From the NCBI RefSeq assembly GCF_014230085.1, contig NZ_JACHVB010000063.1, forward strand, positions 1-64,000: DNA of 64,000 nt. Direction: 5' to 3'. The notes under the pieces are model-generated. The model worked only from the letters and a program-made list of their open reading frames with translations. It was not told the DNA's origin and did not search any database. The position numbers were made by a program, and so were the translations under genes. This DNA is from Ruficoccus amylovorans (lineage in GTDB: Bacteria; Verrucomicrobiota; Verrucomicrobiia; Opitutales; Cerasicoccaceae). Positions 56,648 to 64,000 of the stretch are shown here, in pieces (the stretch's first letter is position 1; each line of letters opens with the position of its first letter).

Positions 56648-56663
56648 AGAATCCCTTGAAATT

Positions 56664-57707
56664 TTATCCTGCCGTCTTCTCTTCGAGGCTGGCAACCCTT
56701 TTAAACAATTCGGGCAGCCGTTTGCTCAAAATATCTATCCGGTGCTGGAGTGCCGCTGTGTTCGCAGGCGAGCCCCGGTAGTAGCCGCCGGGCTTGGTGT
56801 CGTTGTGCAGCCCGGCCTGAGCGCCGATGACGCTGCCCTTGGCCAGCTTGAGATGGCCGGTGATCCCGGCCTGCCCCGCCACGATGACGAAGTCCTCCAG
56901 CGTCGTGCTGCCGGAGATCCCGGCCTGGGCCACAATGAGGCAGCCCTTGCCGATGACGACGTTGTGGGCGATCTGCACGAGGTTGTCGAGCTTGCTGCCT
57001 TCGCCGATCCGCGTACTGCTGAAGCGTGCCCGGTCGATGGCGGCATTCGCGCCGATCTCGACGTCGTTCTCGATCACCACATTGCCGATCTGGGGGACTT
57101 TTTCGTGAACCCCGTCGTTGGTCTCGAAGCCGAACCCGTCCGAGCCGATGACCACGCCCGGGTGCAGGCGCACGCGGTCCCCGACCTGGCAGTAATCACC
57201 AACCGAGACATGGGCCGAAATCCGGCAATGTGCGCCCACGGAGGCCTCGCGGCCAATCGTAACCAGCGACTCCAGATTGCTGCCGGGGCCGACTTTCGCC
57301 CCCGCGCCGATGACGCAGTACGGGCCGACCCACGCGCCCGGATCGACTTCGGCCGTCTCGTCTATGACGGCGGTCGGGTGGACACCGGGGTTGGGCTTGG
57401 GCCAGAGCATGGCCTCTATCGCACCGCACAGGCGGGCTAGTCCAAGGGAGGGATTTTCCAGGCGGACAAAGGCCTGACCGGGAGCCGGCGCGCCCTCGTA
57501 GTCGTGAAAGAGCAGAATGACCGAGGCCTGGCAGGCTTTGACGTCGGGGGTGTACTTGCGATTCCCGAGAAACGCCAGGTCGCCGGGCTGGGCCTTGGAA
57601 AGCGAGGCAATGCCGGTGATCGGCTTGCCGGGCTGGCCCTCGACCACGCCGTCCTGCAGGATCGCGGTGATATCCTCCATCTGGAAGGCAATCTTCATAC
57701 CGGCCAT
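56664..57707 (-). CDS. lpxD: UDP-3-O-acylglucosamine N-acyltransferase
   Basis: A 347-residue acyltransferase of lipid A synthesis. An N-terminal uridine-binding domain ([20 protein letters not shown]) is followed by a left-handed beta-helix of hexapeptide repeats ([20 protein letters not shown], then [11 protein letters not shown]). The catalytic His lies in [11 protein letters not shown] (about residue 247). It adds the second hydroxyacyl chain to UDP-GlcN, so the cell makes lipid A. ATG 57707 or 57698 can be the start. It follows the Skp gene in the classical bamA-skp-lpxD order. Confidence 0.95.
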   Translation of the reverse strand: MAGMKIAFQMEDITAILQDGVVEGQPGKPITGIASLSKAQPGDLAFLGNRKYTPDVKACQASVILLFHDYEGAPAPGQAFVRLENPSLGLARLCGAIEAMLWPKPNPGVHPTAVIDETAEVDPGAWVGPYCVIGAGAKVGPGSNLESLVTIGREASVGAHCRISAHVSVGDYCQVGDRVRLHPGVVIGSDGFGFETNDGVHEKVPQIGNVVIENDVEIGANAAIDRARFSSTRIGEGSKLDNLVQIAHNVVIGKGCLIVAQAGISGSTTLEDFVIVAGQAGITGHLKLAKGSVIGAQAGLHNDTKPGGYYRGSPANTAALQHRIDILSKRLPELFKRVASLEEKTAG

Positions 57708-57738
57708 TGTCGCAATGAGTGAGGGGGCTGTAAAACCA

Positions 57739-57769
57739 GAAAACTCCCTTCGTCACGAAGGGAGTTTTC
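57739..57769. terminator. Hairpin between skp and lpxD
   Basis: A perfect 15-bp stem (57739-57753 with 57755-57769, loop of one base, probably opening to three or more) includes a TTTTC/GAAAA foot. On the minus strand it is followed by TGGTTTTAC. It may attenuate or process the transcript between the two genes, not end it fully. Confidence 0.6.
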
Positions 57770-57788
57770 CGGAAAGCAAATCACTGAT

Positions 57789-58373
57789 TTAGTTTTGCGA
57801 AGAAGGTGTGGCGGAGGCGGAGCCTTTGTCCGCGTTGAGCTTGGCCAGCACTTCCTGTGTGATGTCGAAGGACTCGTCAAAGTAAACCACGGCCATGCCC
57901 GCGCTGTTGAGCACGAGGTCGGCGCCCTTTTCCTTGGCGATCTTGATCACTTCTTCGCGAATCTCGCTGATGTGAAGCTGCACGATGGACTGGCGGCGCT
58001 GCTGGAGCGTCTGCTCGGTCTGCTGGCGGTAGCGGTTGACTTCGGCTTCCTTCTCGCGGATGGACTGGGCCTTCTGCTGGGCCTCGGCGGTGAACTTCTC
58101 GCGCGCCGTCTCGGTCAGGGCCGGGTTGTTCATCTTGGACTGAAGCTCCTGCATTTCATTGGCCAGGCCCATGCCTTCTTCGATCATGGCCTGGATTTCC
58201 TGCTGGGCGTTTTCGACCGAGCTTTGGAACTTCTGATCGGCTTCCTGGGCCTTCCAGTAGTTCTGGTAAAGTTCACCCATATTGACGGTGACGACCATCG
58301 GGGTCTTCTGTGCCTGGAGGGCACCAACGGCCATAAATGCGGCCACGAGAGTGAGTAAGAGTTTTTTCGTCAT
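57789..58373 (-). CDS. skp: OmpH/Skp family periplasmic chaperone
   Basis: A 194-residue periplasmic protein. From ATG 58373 the signal peptide is MTKKLLLTLVAAFMAVGALQ, then a beta start (TPMVVTVNMGELYQNYWKAQ) and long coiled-coil arms rich in Gln/Glu/Lys (about 55-140), then ELVLNSAGMAVVYFDESFDI. It is the Skp/OmpH fold, which carries unfolded outer-membrane proteins to BamA. The frame is open to 58433 but the signal peptide fixes the start. It lies between bamA and lpxD. Confidence 0.92.
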   Translation of the reverse strand: MTKKLLLTLVAAFMAVGALQAQKTPMVVTVNMGELYQNYWKAQEADQKFQSSVENAQQEIQAMIEEGMGLANEMQELQSKMNNPALTETAREKFTAEAQQKAQSIREKEAEVNRYRQQTEQTLQQRRQSIVQLHISEIREEVIKIAKEKGADLVLNSAGMAVVYFDESFDITQEVLAKLNADKGSASATPSSQN

Positions 58374-58485
58374 GATGTACGTGTGTGGTAGAGTTATAGA
58401 AACTTGGAGCGTGAAAGAATGAGAAAGTTCCAAAGTGCCGGGAAACCGTCACCGGTTCAACCCCGAATTTTCCCGCCGGGAAGCC

Positions 58486-60852
58486 CTAGAAAACCGTCCC
58501 GAAGGAGAAGTTGAACTGCATGCCCTTGTTGTTGAACTGGTCGCTCTTGCGCGGGAAACCGAAGTCGATGTTCAGCGGAGCGCCCATCAGCAGCAGGCGG
58601 ATGCCGAAGCCGTAGTCGTCATTGTAGGCGTTCGGGTCCCAGTTGAGGTCGCCCGAGTTGACATAGCCCCAGTCATAGAACAGCGCGAAACGCAGCGGCT
58701 CAAGGATCTGGAAGGTGTACTCAATCGAGGCGTAGGCCATAGTCTGGCCGCCGACCGGGTCGCCGTAGCCGGGCTGGGTCGGGTCGCTCTGCTTCGGGCC
58801 GACATCGCGGTACTGGAAGCCGCGCAGGCTGTACGGACCGCCGAGGAAGAACTGGTCAAAGAACGGCACGACGTTATTGTCGTAAGGGATGACCGTACCC
58901 GTACGGCCGCGGAAGCTGATCACCTGATTGGCCCAGTCGAAGGTCTTGATCCAGACCGCGCCGCTGAAGACCTGGCGTACGTAGTCGGTCTGGCCGCCCA
59001 GCGGCCCCCCGGCGAACTCGGTCAAGCTCTCCAGCCGCGAACCGCGGTCGGGGAAGACGAGGTTGTTACGGGTGTCGCGCAGGAACTCGATCCCGACCTT
59101 GGACACGCTGCGGTTACCGGCTTCGTTCTGGACGACGAGCGGGGCCGTGGTGTCCACGTTCTTGATGTCAACTTCTTCGACCTGGTAGAAAATCTTACCC
59201 TCGACCAGTTCGAAGAGGCGCTTGCGCAGGTAGAACTGAGCGCCCATGCGCAACTCGTCGTAGTAGGTGGCGAGGTAGTTGCTCTCCGTGCGGTAGAGCT
59301 CGAAACCACCGGCCAGTTCGCGTTCCCAGAGCCAGGGCTCTTCAAAGGCGAGCAGGATCTGGTTGGACTGCGAACCGATGGACAGGCGCAGACGGAACTT
59401 CTGGCCGCCCCCCTGGAACCAGTTATTCGGGCTGAAGATGTCAAAATTGCTCTGCGAAAGTTCGACGAAGCCGACAATCGACTCGACCGAGCTGAAACCG
59501 GCCCCGAAGGTCAGGTTCCCGGTCTGGCCTTCCTTGACCGTGATGCGCAGGTTGCGGCGGCCGGGGATGTTGGTGGCCTCGGGAGAGAGGCGCACCTCGT
59601 CGAAGAAGCGGGTGTTCTCCAGGCGCGCCTGGCTGCTCTTCATGCGCACAAGGTCAAAGGTGTCGCCGGGGGCCAGGGCCAGTTCGCGCACGATGACTCG
59701 GCTGCGGGTTTTGGTGTTGCCCTGGAGGTTGATGCTTTCAACGCGGAAGCGCTCCCCTTCGGTCACGATGAACTTCAGGTCGATGGTGCCGCCCTCGATA
59801 TTCGGGTAGCGCTCGACCCGGACAAAGGTGTCCAGATAGCCGACCTGGCCGTAGTAGTCCTTGAGGATCTCGACATTCTGGTCGATCCTGCTGGGGGAGA
59901 AGGGATCACCGGTGCGCAGGTTCATGACGCGCAGCAACTCGTCGGACGGGAAGAGCTTGTTGCCCTCGACATTGATGTCGCCGATGTAGTAGCGACGGCC
60001 TTCATGCACGTTGATGACGACGTTCAACTCCCCGCTGTCTGGGTACTCCAGCACGACTTCGGACTCGGGGATTTCCACGTCGAGGTAGCCGAGATCTTTA
60101 TAATACGTGCGGAGCTTTTCCAGGTCGTCCTGAAAGATTTCTTCCTGCAGCCGGCCCGTGCCCATGATCCACGAGACTAGCCAAATGTACTCGGTGGTCT
60201 CCATCTGGCTACGCAGGTCGCTGGATTCGACGTGCTCGTTGCCGGTAAACTCGATGTTGTTGATCTCCAGCCGGTCTCCCTCGTCGATCTCGAAGACGAC
60301 CACCCCGGTGCCGAGCTGCTCGTTGCGCTCGATCTCGTAGGAGACCTTGGCGTTGGTGTAGCCGCGCTTCTGGAGGTAGTGGTAAAGGGTGGTGGCGTCG
60401 CGCTTGACCTGCACCTCGTCCAGCGGCAGGCCGACCTGGGTCTCGATCTCGTCCTGCAGGTCGCTGTCGTCCTCGTTATTGTTGCCCTCGAAGAGGATCT
60501 GCGAGACGCGGTACTTCGGGACGACGATGAAGGCCACCCCGAGCCGTCCGTCGGGCAGCGCCTGGCGGCGCACCTCGATGAACTCGAAATTCCCGGTCTG
60601 GTAGAGCGCCCGAATGGACTGGTCCACCAGGTTCTGGCTAAAAGGCTCGCCGACGCGCAATCGCACGTGAGCCATGATATTTTCGACGCTGACGGTTTTA
60701 ACGCCCTCGAAAATAACCTCGATCTCTCCCACTATTGCTTCCGACTCCTCGGCCTGCTGGGCGAAAGCCGGGCCGGGCGAGAAAACGGAAATTAATAGCG
60801 AGATAACGAGAAAGTAGCGGAGCCTAAGCAGAGTGTCTCTGTGAATTTTCAA
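58486..60852 (-). CDS. bamA: Outer membrane protein assembly factor BamA
   Basis: A 788-residue Omp85 protein. The signal peptide (LRYFLVISLLISVFSPGPAFA) is followed by five POTRA domains (about 35-430, for example VEVIFEGVKTVSVENIMAHV type starts) and a 16-strand barrel. The barrel has FGAGFSSVESIVGFVELSQS, FFLGGPYSLRGFQYRDVGP with the conserved lid motif RGF, and a C-terminal FNFSFGTVF ending in Phe. It inserts beta-barrel proteins in the outer membrane. The gene overlaps the end of dnaB by 29 bases. Confidence 0.95.
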   Translation of the reverse strand: MKIHRDTLLRLRYFLVISLLISVFSPGPAFAQQAEESEAIVGEIEVIFEGVKTVSVENIMAHVRLRVGEPFSQNLVDQSIRALYQTGNFEFIEVRRQALPDGRLGVAFIVVPKYRVSQILFEGNNNEDDSDLQDEIETQVGLPLDEVQVKRDATTLYHYLQKRGYTNAKVSYEIERNEQLGTGVVVFEIDEGDRLEINNIEFTGNEHVESSDLRSQMETTEYIWLVSWIMGTGRLQEEIFQDDLEKLRTYYKDLGYLDVEIPESEVVLEYPDSGELNVVINVHEGRRYYIGDINVEGNKLFPSDELLRVMNLRTGDPFSPSRIDQNVEILKDYYGQVGYLDTFVRVERYPNIEGGTIDLKFIVTEGERFRVESINLQGNTKTRSRVIVRELALAPGDTFDLVRMKSSQARLENTRFFDEVRLSPEATNIPGRRNLRITVKEGQTGNLTFGAGFSSVESIVGFVELSQSNFDIFSPNNWFQGGGQKFRLRLSIGSQSNQILLAFEEPWLWERELAGGFELYRTESNYLATYYDELRMGAQFYLRKRLFELVEGKIFYQVEEVDIKNVDTTAPLVVQNEAGNRSVSKVGIEFLRDTRNNLVFPDRGSRLESLTEFAGGPLGGQTDYVRQVFSGAVWIKTFDWANQVISFRGRTGTVIPYDNNVVPFFDQFFLGGPYSLRGFQYRDVGPKQSDPTQPGYGDPVGGQTMAYASIEYTFQILEPLRFALFYDWGYVNSGDLNWDPNAYNDDYGFGIRLLLMGAPLNIDFGFPRKSDQFNNKGMQFNFSFGTVF

Positions 60853-62245
60853 AACGCGTCAGGTGCTTGATGAAATATAAAGGAACAGTTCCTATGGGGC
60901 CGTTTCGCTGTTTGGCAACGATTAAATCCCGCGCTACCGCTTCGGCGGCCATATCTTCCTCTTCGTTGTAGTCGCGGGGCTTGGATAAGAGCAGGACCAC
61001 GTCGGCGTCCTGCTCAATAGAGCCGGACTCGCGCAGGTCCGAAATTCGGGGCTGGCGTTTTTCTTTTTCGGCCTCTCGGTTGAGCTGGGCCAGAACGATG
61101 ACGGGCACGCGTAATTCCTTGGCCATGCCCTTCATGCCGCGGGAAATTTCCGCGATTTGCTGTTCGCGCGGTATCCGCGAATCGGTCCCGGCCACGAGCT
61201 GGATGTAGTCCACCGCGATGAGGCCGAGCTTACCCTTCATCTGGCTGGCCACACGGCGGGCCTTGGCGCGCAGTTCCAGGATGTTCAGGCCGGAGCTGTC
61301 GTCGATCATGAGCGGGGAGTTTTTCAACTCCTGCGCCGCCCGGACGATGTCCTGCTGCTTTTCCTTGGGCACGAAGCCGTCGCGCAGCTTGGTCATGTTG
61401 ACCCGGGCACGCGAGCACAGCAGACGCATGGCCAACTGCTCAGAGGGCATTTCCAGCGAAAACATCAGCGCCCCGACGGGCTCCCGGCCCGGTCGGCCGC
61501 AGATGGCGGGCTCGATCATGTTGAGCGCGATGGAGGTCTTACCCATGGACGGGCGGGCGGCCACGACAATCATTTCGCCCTCGTGCCAGCCGGTGGTCAT
61601 CTTGTCCAGATCGGCGAAACCGGTGGTGACACCGGTGATCTCGCCCTTGTTCTGGATCATGTTGTTGACCAACTGGACGGCGTCGTCGATGGACTTTTCC
61701 AGCGGCTGGGCCGAGTCCACGATCCGCGTCTCGCTGATGGAGAAAATGTTCTGCTCGGTCTTTTCCAGAAACGAGTCCACGTCCTGGGTTTCGTCGTAAG
61801 CGCCCTCGATGGCCTCGTTGGAGAGGCGGATGACCTCGCGCAACAGGTAGGTGTCGCGCACGCGCTGAATATAGTACGGCAGGTGCGCGTGGGTGTCGAT
61901 ACGGTTGGAAAGCTCGACCAGATAGGCGTCGCCTCCGGCGTCCTCGAAGTTACCGTCCTTGCGCAGGCGGTCGCTGAGCGTGATTTCGTCGATGGGGTCC
62001 TGCTTCTCGTAGAGGCCGAACATGGCCTTGTAGATAAGCTGGTGGCGGACGTTGTAAAAGCACTCCGGGCGCACGCGCTCCTGCACGCAGATGGCCATCG
62101 TCTCGGCTCCGCCCTCCAGGATGATCGCCCCGAGCAGCGCCTGCTCCATGTCGATGCTGTAGGGCACGCGACGGGAGGCGGCGGGCGATTCCTTGCGGCG
62201 GCGAGGTTCGTCGGAGGAGGACTTGAAAGCGGCGGCTTTGGGCAT
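60824..62245 (-). CDS. dnaB: Replicative DNA helicase DnaB
   Basis: A 473-residue hexameric helicase of normal length. The N-terminal domain (about 30-130, SIDMEQALLGAIILEGGAET) is followed by a linker and the RecA-like domain. Walker A is ARPSMGKTS (230-238), the Walker B region is LIAVDYIQLVAG (about 345), and the later motif is SGSIEQDADVVLLL. It ends in QRHSA. It unwinds DNA at the fork. Its last 29 bases overlap the start of bamA, so the two genes share one transcript. Confidence 0.96.
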   Translation of the reverse strand: MPKAAAFKSSSDEPRRRKESPAASRRVPYSIDMEQALLGAIILEGGAETMAICVQERVRPECFYNVRHQLIYKAMFGLYEKQDPIDEITLSDRLRKDGNFEDAGGDAYLVELSNRIDTHAHLPYYIQRVRDTYLLREVIRLSNEAIEGAYDETQDVDSFLEKTEQNIFSISETRIVDSAQPLEKSIDDAVQLVNNMIQNKGEITGVTTGFADLDKMTTGWHEGEMIVVAARPSMGKTSIALNMIEPAICGRPGREPVGALMFSLEMPSEQLAMRLLCSRARVNMTKLRDGFVPKEKQQDIVRAAQELKNSPLMIDDSSGLNILELRAKARRVASQMKGKLGLIAVDYIQLVAGTDSRIPREQQIAEISRGMKGMAKELRVPVIVLAQLNREAEKEKRQPRISDLRESGSIEQDADVVLLLSKPRDYNEEEDMAAEAVARDLIVAKQRNGPIGTVPLYFIKHLTRFENSQRHSA

Positions 62246-62579
62246 GGCAGACAGGAAAACGCGACCAGACGGACGGCCTCAGTTCCGGCGGACGGTCCGT
62301 TGTCGCGTTGAGTAAGCGAAGAGACAAACCCAATGCGGCCTCACAGGCAATGCTCTCTTCGAGAAAAAGATTCGCAAGTTATTCACAGCGTTTTGTGAAG
62401 AACGGGAATAAGTCCCTTACGCAGACCGGGTTGACCAGCATTTCCCCTACATTACCGTGCCGAAACCCTGAGCCCATCCAGTATTTATCCTGATAACAGA
62501 GTCCGCAAAAGTTAATGGCCCAGGCATCGGGGCCTGATAGCCGATTTTTTTTAATAAAATCCGAGAAAACCGCCCTCCC
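62246..62579. other. Intergenic region upstream of dnaB, no gene seen
   Basis: These 334 bases carry the upstream control region of the dnaB-bamA-skp-lpxD-prs block (right side) and the end of the PfpI gene side. A T-rich tract lies near 62545. No certain promoter or terminator was read. Confidence 0.45.
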
Positions 62580-63209
62580 CTATTCCAGCTCGATCCGGCG
62601 GGCGTCGCTCTCCGGGTAGGCGTACTCCATGTGCCGTGCGGTGGCGCGGGCCAGCGGCTCCCCGAGCAGGTCGGCTACGATGGCCAGCGACATGTCGATC
62701 CCGGCGGAAATCCCCGCCGACGTCCAGAGGCTGCCGTCGCGGACAAAATGCCGGTCACGCACGACTTCGGTTTCGGGGAAAAGTCCGGCCATCCAGGCCA
62801 GCAACTTCCAGTGCGTGGTGGCGCGCTTACCGGCCAGCAGCCCGGCCTTCCCCAACAAGAGAGAGCCCGTGCAGACCGAGGCCAGCAGGCGAACTTCCGC
62901 CGCCCGCTCGCGTATCCACGCCAGCAGGACGGGGTTCTCAAGCTCGCGCCGCGTCCCCCACCCGCCCGGCACCAGCACGATGTCCAGCCGTGGGCAATCC
63001 GCCAGCGCATGGTCCGGCCAGACCCGCATACCGCCTGATGTCGTGACGGGACCGGGCTTTTCCGCGATCAGGCGCACATCGAAGGGCGAGAGCGAGTCGC
63101 GACGGGTCGCCTCGTCAAGCCGGACGGTCGAGAACACCTCGAACGGCCCGCAATAATCGAGCACCTCCACCTCGTCAAAAATAACGATCCCCAGCGTCAG
63201 CCTGTCCAT
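62580..63209 (-). CDS. DJ-1/PfpI (GATase1-like) family protein
   Basis: A 209-residue protein of the class I glutamine-amidotransferase-like fold. The nucleophile elbow is SVCTGSLLLGKAG with Cys113, the partner Glu is in IFDEVEVLDYCGPFEV (about 12-24), and PGGWGTRRE lies between. It has no AraC-type HTH, so it is the stand-alone type. Members act as isocyanide hydratases, chaperones/deglycases or hydrolases; which one cannot be said here. Confidence 0.85.
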   Translation of the reverse strand: MDRLTLGIVIFDEVEVLDYCGPFEVFSTVRLDEATRRDSLSPFDVRLIAEKPGPVTTSGGMRVWPDHALADCPRLDIVLVPGGWGTRRELENPVLLAWIRERAAEVRLLASVCTGSLLLGKAGLLAGKRATTHWKLLAWMAGLFPETEVVRDRHFVRDGSLWTSAGISAGIDMSLAIVADLLGEPLARATARHMEYAYPESDARRIELE

Positions 63210-63371
63210 GCGCTTACTTTTGCCCGACGCGGGTGAGTTGTCAAAGCCCGCCTGCGGTTGGATTTGACAGACGGATCGGCACCTTGCCCCAAAACGCAGG
63301 CTAAGCCTCTCCAGAGACCGTTCGCAGCCCTGCCCGGTACAAGGAATTCCCCGGTCCCGCCACTCCCCGAC

Positions 63372-64000
63372 TTACTCCGGCGCTTGCATGAACGACAAGT
63401 CGCTCATGCAGCGGATGACGCGGCGGCCCTCGACCGTCTGGTGCAGGAACGTGACCCCGCCGCTGAGCCCGAAGAGGTCGCAGCCGTTGAGAAACTCCGG
63501 GTCCTGCCGCAGCCACATGGCATTGAAAAGCGCCAGCGTGTCGCCGTGCGAAACGATGACCGCCGTTTCCACGTCGCTTGAGAGCAGTTCATCGAAAAAG
63601 GGGTAAAGCCGGTCCCAGACATCCCGGCGCGACTCGGCGTCGGAGAAACAGCGGTCCTCAACCGTGCGCTCGGGCTGCTCGATGTTTTCCCGCAGCCAGG
63701 CCACCGACTGGCCAACCGCCGCCCCGAGGTTGCGCTCGCGCAGGCGGTCCATCGCCACCGGCATCACGTCGAGATGGCCGCTGATGATTTCCGCCGTCTG
63801 CCGCGCCCGCCGCAGGGTGGAGACGTAGAGTGCGCAACGTCGCCCCTTCAACTCGCGGGCGAGGTTGAGCCCGATATTTTCGGCCTGCTCGCGGCCCCGC
63901 TCGGTCAAGGCCCAGTCGCCCCACGAGCCCACCATGCCGTTGAGGTGGTGCTCGGACTCGGGGTGCTGGACGGTGATAATCGTCTTGGGCGTTGCGGGCG
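63372..64000 (-). CDS. Histidine phosphatase family protein (5' end outside window)
   Basis: The frame is open to the window edge, so the N-terminus is missing. Within the window it reads TIITVQHPESEHHLNGMVGS, then WGDWALTERG, followed by VSTLRRARQTAEII and the second His in VIVSHGDTLALFNAMW. The usual RHG motif is QHP, so the catalytic His is kept but the Arg is Gln, as in a known divergent branch. ATG 63935 is in frame but would remove the catalytic His, so the true start lies upstream. It should hydrolyse a phosphoester. Confidence 0.82.
   Translation of the reverse strand, partial: PATPKTIITVQHPESEHHLNGMVGSWGDWALTERGREQAENIGLNLARELKGRRCALYVSTLRRARQTAEIISGHLDVMPVAMDRLRERNLGAAVGQSVAWLRENIEQPERTVEDRCFSDAESRRDVWDRLYPFFDELLSSDVETAVIVSHGDTLALFNAMWLRQDPEFLNGCDLFGLSGGVTFLHQTVEGRRVIRCMSDLSFMQAPE

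Noticed and set aside
58435-60180. 581-codon plus-strand frame over bamA
   Set aside because: BamA with POTRA and barrel motifs occupies the minus strand; the antisense frame is compositional.

Overview
The window looks like a chromosomal piece of a high-GC, Gram-negative member of the Verrucomicrobiota, most likely class Opitutia (Puniceicoccales/Opitutales-like). This is an inference from gene content: PEP-CTERM proteins, pseudopilin-headed proteins outside secretion operons, several formylglycine sulfatases and heparinase-type lyases, and a very long pilin-headed protein resembling the Verru_Chthon cassette A type. The BamA-Skp-LpxD envelope block shows an outer membrane. No rRNA, tRNA or CRISPR array was seen.

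Layout. 6-1005: a complete IS630-family element with TA target duplication and a damaged transposase. 1187-10976: a minus-strand carbohydrate block (Gfo/Idh oxidoreductase, PEP-CTERM protein, LamG-like secreted protein, pseudopilin-like protein, DapA/NanA-type lyase, sodium:solute symporter, DUF4838/GH67-like protein) with a divergent AraC regulator. 11168-14784: beta-propeller protein, metallo-beta-lactamase-fold hydrolase, DEDDy exonuclease, small L7/L12-like membrane protein. 14762-17064: a sulfatase and an IclR regulator. 17295-30043: a full type II secretion operon in the order G-H-I-J-K-L-M-D-(small protein)-E-F, many genes overlapping by ATGA; its secretin is unusually long, with about eight N1-type repeats. 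30361-45263: accessory polysaccharide region with an FAD oxidoreductase, sulfatase, two heparinase/alginate-lyase-like enzymes, two DNRLRE/CBM96-like proteins, a LacI regulator, a secreted unknown and a 1062-residue pilin-headed protein. This region also holds gene remnants (2-hydroxyacid dehydrogenase, sulfatase tail) and two MITEs whose ends match the IS630 ends. 45930-49249: 2-hydroxyacid dehydrogenase, thioredoxin/DsbD-like protein, SDR. 49408-53426: aspS, then an ammonium transporter and PII gene behind a sigma-54 promoter. 53740-55178: flavodoxin plus a HemS-like protein. 55225-55508: sulfatase remnant next to a partial MITE. 55697-62245: minus-strand core block dnaB-bamA-skp-lpxD-prs. 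62580-64000: a DJ-1/PfpI protein and a histidine phosphatase cut by the window end.

How it fits together. The accessory blocks suggest a life on sulfated, uronate-rich polysaccharides: sulfatases and lyases trim the polymer, CBM/PEP-CTERM proteins hold or display it, a symporter imports products, and the aldolase-type lyase and oxidoreductases process them under AraC, IclR and LacI control. The type II system could export such enzymes, though this is inferred from co-occurrence only. By eye, the 1-10 kb block is less GC-rich than the secretion and core blocks, which would fit acquisition by transfer.
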